Shown here piece by piece: positions 59,588 through 64,000 of a stretch of DNA of 64,000 nucleotides. A model generated the notes under the pieces. That model saw nothing but the letters and a program-made list of their open reading frames with translations, was not told the DNA's origin and made no database searches. The stretch covers positions 126,136 to 190,135 of the forward strand of contig JAEUJZ010000049.1 in the NCBI GenBank assembly GCA_016794505.1. Direction: 5' to 3'. Within the stretch, counting starts at the first letter, position 1; every line of letters begins with the position of its first letter. This stretch comes from Myxococcales bacterium (GTDB lineage Bacteria; Myxococcota_A; Polyangia; Palsa-1104; JAEUJZ01). The position numbers and the translations under genes are program-made.

Positions 59588-62500
59588 ATGCCAAACGCGA
59601 ACGACCGATATCGCACACCCAGCCCTCTTTACCCGCAGCCCACCGCCACCACGTTTTCTCGTCTGACTGCGAGCTGGGAAGAGCTGCGCGCCCTGGACCG
59701 CGACGGCTATCGCACAAGCTCGGCGGCACCGCCGAGTACGTGGCTGGTCGACATCACGTGGGACGACCGCGCCACGCACCGCTCGCCTGGGCGTGGCACC
59801 ACCTGCTCGCCATTCGTCACGCAGGCCATCGCCCTGTGCCTAAGCAGCCGCGACAACGAGCCGTATGAGCCGCGCCTTTCCGACGGACGCAAGCTGCCGT
59901 TTCTGTTCTCGCAGCTTGCCAACGGCGTGCTTCGGCGGGGCGTGCCGGCGTACGAGGCGCTGATGCAAAAGTACGGGCTTTCGCTCGCCGACAACACCTG
60001 GCCGCGGCCGGTGATCTTTTTCAACCTGGGGCGCGCCGTCGAAAAGACGCAGCTTCGGCGCGGCGACTGCGTCCACATCGACTGGCTAAACGGCGGTGGC
60101 CACGCGGTCTTCGTCTGGGATGTTCACTTGAACAGCCGCGGCGAAGTCGACGCCTTTTTGTACCTGTCGTCGAACGGCAAGATGGCGGCGGGCGGCAGCG
60201 GTGGCGGCATCGCGGTGGGTGGGACCACCGACGGAAGCGGCGGCTTTATTGTCCGCGAGACCGGGACCCATGGCGCCCACACGTATCAGGCGGCGCAGCG
60301 CCCGCTGTTTCAGGACAGCGAAGGCTATGTCGAGCATGGCCTGTGGGTGACCTGGGATCCCGAGGTCGCGGCCCGGCCGCTGTCTGGGCTGCGCTGTCCC
60401 GCGCGTCGCCGTCCGACGCTGGTCAAGCGAGTCTTGGCGGCGCGCTTGCACGGCATCGCAGGCAACGAAGCGCCGCTGTTCGCCATGGGCGAGTCACATC
60501 CAGGACAGCCAGCGCTGCCGAATGTCGACGGCAAGGCCAGCGATTTCACGCCGATCGAGCTGCGCAGCAGCTCGGCGAACCACGACGCGAGGGCCGAAGG
60601 AACAAGACCCCTGGGCAGCGAGGACGTGGCGCGCCTGCAGGCGCAGCTTCACTTGCTGTCGCGGCTGGAGTGGATCCCCCAAGATCCAGGCGCCATCGAC
60701 GGCAAGCTGGGTCCGCGCACGCGGCGCTCGCTGGCGGCGTTTCAGCGTGCCTATGGCCTGGAAGCCAGCGGCGAGCCGACGGCGCTTTCGATCGAGCGCT
60801 TGGCGCGCGTGCATCAGTCGGCGCTCGACGACCCGCGGGCTCGCCTGTTTGCATCCGCCGCGGAAGCCGGGCCGCAGGCCTTTTCGGGGCCAGCTTCCGA
60901 CGACGAAACAGCGGCCATGGTCCACCTGTATTTCCGTCAGGGCGCCGCGAGGCCGGGCGATCGCGTGTCGCTGATCGCCCATGGAGCCCTGCCCGCACAG
61001 CCGTTTTCGCTGAGCCTGTGCGAAGGCGATAGCCGCGAGCCCTGTCCCGACGTGGCACCGCTTTCTGCGGACCCGCTGGGACAGCGCGCTTGCGTGCAGA
61101 TCGTGGTGCCGATGCGCCCTGAAGGGACGCGGCTTTATGCCCGCGCTCTGGGGCTTTGTACCGAAGTCCCGCTGGTGATTGCTGGGCCGCGCCGTGCAGC
61201 GGCCACTGAGTCGAGCTTTTCCGACGACACAGGCAGCCCGGTGCCCGCCGAGATCGAGCAGACGATCGCTCAAGTTCTGCTGGGCCGCCGCCCCTTGACC
61301 GAGCTGGCCACCGAGCGCGGTGTTGCCCGCGATGTCCTTTTGCGCTGGAGCGTGCGGTACAGCGACGCGGGGCGTCAGGCGATCGCCGAGGCTCTGCGCG
61401 CCGATCCCAGCCTGTCTGTCACCGGGGGGCGAGCCGCGGCCAGCTTCGCCAGTCGCGAGCCAGACGGCGACGCTGCACCAGCGGGTACCGGGCGCGCCGA
61501 GTCGATTCGCGACGGCAGCGAGCCTGCGCAGACCTTGGTCCTAAGCGATCTGCACCTGGGAAATGGCGGCGCCTATGACTGCTATGCCGGCGGGCTTGAA
61601 CTCTGTCGATTGATCGAGCGCGAGGCGCTGAGTCGACCGACGCGCCTGATCTGCAACGGGGACACCCTCGACTTCTTGCTGAACGAAGACCCGCTGTGCC
61701 TCGATCGCGGGCGGGCGGTGCAGCAGGCGCAGGCGGCGCTGGCACGGCCAGAAAATGCCGCGATCTTTGCTGCCTTCGGGGCGCTCCTGGCCCGCGGCGG
61801 CGAGCTTCTGATCCGCATGGGCAACCACGATGTCGAGCTCGCTCTGCCCGAGGTCCAGGCGGTGCTGCGCGCTGCCCTGCGTCAGCCCGAGCGCGTGGCC
61901 AGCCGACTGCGCTTTGCCAGCGGCGAGGATCCTGAACAGACCGGGGGCCTGATCTCAGTCGGCGGGGCTCGCATCGTGATCACGCACGGCGAGCAAGACG
62001 ATCGCTGGAATCAGCTGGATTACGGGCGCTTGCACCAGGCGCTGCACGCTGCGCAGGGACCGTCAGCCTTTGAGTATCCGCCAGGCTCGCGCTTGGTGAA
62101 AAAGCTCTTAAACCCGCTCAAGGCGCGCTATGGCATGCGCTTCGCCGATCTGTTGAAGCCGGACTTCCAAGGGGCGACTCTGACGGCGCTGGCCGTAAAC
62201 CCTGGGGCCGTGCGGACGATCTGGGATCGCTCGACGCTGACCATGCTGTGGCAGCTTCAGGGGCGGCGCGGCATGGGAACGACCTTCGCCTCGTCGGACG
62301 ACGCAGCCGAGCTGACCGAGCAGGCAGCCGCGCAGGCACTTGGCAGCCTCGATGAGCGGGGGCTATCGGCGCGCATTGTGGCGGCGGGTCTAGACATCGC
62401 CGAGACGCAGGCTCTGCAGCGCCTGCTCGATCTGGGGGCAGGACGCAGCTTTTCTGACGAGGAAACGAGCGATCCCGAAGGGCGCAGCACCGTCAGCTTG

Positions 62501-63049
62501 CAGGACAGCGCACGGCTTAAGCTTTTGCGCGCGGGCTTGTCGGTGTACGCGGCGGGGCAGAAGCGGGTGGCGGGTCGACAGGGCGAGCGCTTCTTTGGCC
62601 TGACTCCCGACGCGGCGGAGTGGTCCGAGGCGCAGCGCCTGGCCCGTCGCTATGGCGCCGGGGCGGTGCTGTTTGGTCACACGCACGCGGCGCGCTTCTT
62701 TGCCGACCCCGAGCTTGTGTATGTGAACACCGGGACGTGGATCTGGCTGATGCAGCTGCCGCCTGCCGACGCTGACACGGCGGTGTGGACGCGGTTCTTG
62801 GATGCGCTGCGTCGCGATCCAGGCCTGCAGGCGAGCCCGGCTTCCGACGATCCGGCTGCGCCGCGACTTCTGCGCCGCTTGCACGTCGCCCGCTTGCTGC
62901 CTCAGCCGAACGGGGGCGCTCGCCTGGCGCTGTGCGAGTGGCTGCCCGAGAGCGGCTTGCTGGTCCTGCGCGAGAGCCAGGTGCCGGCCCGCGCGCCTGC
63001 TGCATCCCCCACTTCCGCGGTCCGAGGTGCCCATGAGCCGAGCCCCTGA
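59588..63049 (+). CDS. Multidomain protein: Cys-His hydrolase-like, peptidoglycan-binding-like and calcineurin-like phosphoesterase
   Basis: An 1153-residue protein without signal peptide. Residues about 20-235: papain/NlpC-like fold with Cys in RGTTCSPFVTQA near 72 and His in NGGGHAVFVWDV near 172, the order expected for a Cys-His hydrolase. Residues about 350-405: peptidoglycan-binding-like helices (IDGKLGPRTRRSLAAFQRAYGL). A beta region follows, then about 645-1060 a calcineurin-like metallophosphoesterase with DLHLGNGG near 651, NGDTLDFLL near 690, GNHDVEL near 745, HGEQDD near 799 and GHTHAARFF near 1030. All phosphoesterase metal ligands are recognisable. The domain set suggests attack on or recognition of cell wall plus phosphodiester chemistry; with no signal peptide, delivery would need a secretion system. 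Its last 17 bp overlap the next gene. Domains are fairly firm; joint function is inference. Confidence 0.75.
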   Translation: MPNANDRYRTPSPLYPQPTATTFSRLTASWEELRALDRDGYRTSSAAPPSTWLVDITWDDRATHRSPGRGTTCSPFVTQAIALCLSSRDNEPYEPRLSDGRKLPFLFSQLANGVLRRGVPAYEALMQKYGLSLADNTWPRPVIFFNLGRAVEKTQLRRGDCVHIDWLNGGGHAVFVWDVHLNSRGEVDAFLYLSSNGKMAAGGSGGGIAVGGTTDGSGGFIVRETGTHGAHTYQAAQRPLFQDSEGYVEHGLWVTWDPEVAARPLSGLRCPARRRPTLVKRVLAARLHGIAGNEAPLFAMGESHPGQPALPNVDGKASDFTPIELRSSSANHDARAEGTRPLGSEDVARLQAQLHLLSRLEWIPQDPGAIDGKLGPRTRRSLAAFQRAYGLEASGEPTALSIERLARVHQSALDDPRARLFASAAEAGPQAFSGPASDDETAAMVHLYFRQGAARPGDRVSLIAHGALPAQPFSLSLCEGDSREPCPDVAPLSADPLGQRACVQIVVPMRPEGTRLYARALGLCTEVPLVIAGPRRAAATESSFSDDTGSPVPAEIEQTIAQVLLGRRPLTELATERGVARDVLLRWSVRYSDAGRQAIAEALRADPSLSVTGGRAAASFASREPDGDAAPAGTGRAESIRDGSEPAQTLVLSDLHLGNGGAYDCYAGGLELCRLIEREALSRPTRLICNGDTLDFLLNEDPLCLDRGRAVQQAQAALARPENAAIFAAFGALLARGGELLIRMGNHDVELALPEVQAVLRAALRQPERVASRLRFASGEDPEQTGGLISVGGARIVITHGEQDDRWNQLDYGRLHQALHAAQGPSAFEYPPGSRLVKKLLNPLKARYGMRFADLLKPDFQGATLTALAVNPGAVRTIWDRSTLTMLWQLQGRRGMGTTFASSDDAAELTEQAAAQALGSLDERGLSARIVAAGLDIAETQALQRLLDLGAGRSFSDEETSDPEGRSTVSLQDSARLKLLRAGLSVYAAGQKRVAGRQGERFFGLTPDAAEWSEAQRLARRYGAGAVLFGHTHAARFFADPELVYVNTGTWIWLMQLPPADADTAVWTRFLDALRRDPGLQASPASDDPAAPRLLRRLHVARLLPQPNGGARLALCEWLPESGLLVLRESQVPARAPAASPTSAVRGAHEPSP

Positions 63050-64000
63050 GACGAACCAGAGCCCGTCGAGCCCATACCCGAGCCGCGGTCTGCGCGCCGG
63101 CCTACGCCTGCTGATGACGCGCGGCGATGTCGAGCGGCCCGAGGTCGTGCTGCCACAGGGCATGCCCCTTTCGTCGCTGGATGGAGCGCCGCCACCGACG
63201 GTGGCCCCGGTGACCGAGAGCCGCCAGGCATTTGGCGACAGCAGCCGCGATGCCTCGCTGCTGTCCGAGCGGCACTGGGGGGTGGTCGTGCCCACGGCAG
63301 AGCCGCTGCGCAGTCAGCTTTTGTCGGCGGTGCAGCCGCTATTGACGCTGCGGGCCGAGCAGCAGGGCAGCGATCTTCAGACGCTGCTGCGTCAGATGGT
63401 CTATAGCGTGCCGTCTGATCCCGACCTGCCTTTGGGACGCGCCGTCGAGTGGTATCGCCGCGCGATCTTGGAAGAAGACCTCGCCGAAGAGGTCCGCAGG
63501 ACTGAGCTAGATCGCCCGGACTATCTGCTGCTGCTCGGCGATCTGCACCAGGTGCCCGAGAGCGTGGCGCAGGTGCTGAGCAGCTTTGGCCACTTCGTCG
63601 GTCGCTTGGCGTTTACCGAGGACAGCGGGCAGCCTCGCCTAGCCGACTATCGCCGCTATGCCGAAAAGGCGGTGGCCGCTGTCGATAATCAGGCCTCAAA
63701 TACGTATAGTGATGAATATTATGATTCGGAAGAATACATAAATCGGCCGGAATCGAGCGGCTCCGCTCTCGATCTCGTGCGCCGGGCGCGCTTGCTGTAC
63801 GTGCAGGATGGCAGCGAGGCCACCGAGCTTTCGCAGGAGCTTCTGATTCGCCCCTTGCTGTCGCGGCTGGCGCTGCCGAACAAAAAAGGCACGCCCCGCG
63901 ACCTCAACTCGGCGCCGGGGGCCGCGCTGCACAAGAGCGACGATCTGCTTCACGCGGCGGCTCAGCTGCCGGCTTCGCTGCTGTTTTCCGTCGGGCATGG
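63033..64000 (+). CDS. C25/caspase-fold peptidase-like protein (partial)
   Basis: The frame opens at ATG 63033, overlapping the end of the previous gene by 17 bp, and remains open to the window edge (322 residues seen). Conserved-looking stretches are PDYLLLLGDLHQVPESV near 168-185, HFVGRLAF near 197 and, at the window edge, PASLLFSVGHG, the His-bearing turn expected in gingipain-like (C25) and caspase-fold peptidases; the Cys, if present, would lie beyond the window. In the middle a short AT-rich insert (63695-63745) codes NTYSDEYYDSEEYINR, rich in Tyr, Glu and Asp and foreign in codon usage to its surroundings. The 3' part is missing, so the family is only proposed. Together with the CHAT and Cys-His hydrolase-like genes it makes three cysteine-peptidase-like proteins in one locus. 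Confidence 0.55.
   Translation, partial: MSRAPETNQSPSSPYPSRGLRAGLRLLMTRGDVERPEVVLPQGMPLSSLDGAPPPTVAPVTESRQAFGDSSRDASLLSERHWGVVVPTAEPLRSQLLSAVQPLLTLRAEQQGSDLQTLLRQMVYSVPSDPDLPLGRAVEWYRRAILEEDLAEEVRRTELDRPDYLLLLGDLHQVPESVAQVLSSFGHFVGRLAFTEDSGQPRLADYRRYAEKAVAAVDNQASNTYSDEYYDSEEYINRPESSGSALDLVRRARLLYVQDGSEATELSQELLIRPLLSRLALPNKKGTPRDLNSAPGAALHKSDDLLHAAAQLPASLLFSVGH

Overview
The window is 64 kb of GC-rich, gene-dense DNA that most resembles a myxobacterium-like member of the Myxococcota (former Deltaproteobacteria). The clues are two large Ser/Thr kinases with HEAT or PEGA-type neighbours, two proteins with a MYXO-CTERM-like Cys/TM/Arg tail next to a CPBP-family (myxosortase-like) intramembrane protease, many lipoproteins, several multiheme c-type cytochromes, and SpoIIE-type phosphatase/STAS/HATPase signalling. 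The species cannot be named from this sequence alone.

Layout. 1-11.6 kb: the end of a barrel-like protein, then an electron-transfer and signalling run: diheme peroxidase-like lipoprotein, cupredoxin, pentaheme cytochrome, two RsbU-like phosphatases, a STAS protein, an HATPase switch kinase, a CoxE-like VWA protein and a helical unknown. The cytochrome and first phosphatase overlap and look translationally coupled. 11.6-15.5 kb: seven perfect-length 42-bp tandem repeats, a three-gene HEPN-like / KGGVGR ATPase / P-loop protein cassette (candidate defence system), a bidirectional terminator and tRNA-Leu(GAG). 15.5-21.2 kb: CPBP protease, metzincin lipoprotein with MYXO-CTERM-like tail, a small exported protein, a deoxyribosyltransferase-like/Nudix fusion, a BKACE (DUF849) enzyme and a DUF423 membrane protein. 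21.4-32.4 kb: a 1417-residue kinase-HEAT-TPR protein, a PEGA-type membrane protein, a Gly-rich surface protein with the second MYXO-CTERM-like tail, a lipase-like 730-residue protein and a Lys/Ala-rich exported peptide behind a sigma-54-like site. 32.5-41.2 kb: DsbD-like reductase, ketopantoate-reductase family protein, a second kinase, TPR protein, tRNA-Pro(GGG), pyruvate kinase, truncated haemoglobin. 41.3-54 kb: VWA and beta-propeller lipoproteins, a TPR-gluzincin protein, LysR regulator, triheme lipoprotein, four-helix heme-b-like membrane protein, hybrid MASE1/CHASE histidine kinase.

54-64 kb is the most unusual part: a CHAT protease/STAND ATPase/WD40 protein faces, across an AT-rich divergent promoter region, a small beta-sandwich protein, a 1153-residue protein combining a Cys-His hydrolase-like region, a peptidoglycan-binding-like domain and a calcineurin-like phosphoesterase, and an overlapping gene that looks like a C25/caspase-fold peptidase and runs off the window. 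I read this as a candidate protease-signalling or conflict locus; its function is inference. The HEPN/KGGVGR/P-loop cassette at 12-15 kb is the second best candidate for an undescribed system. All assignments come from reading motifs by eye; no database or structure search was possible.
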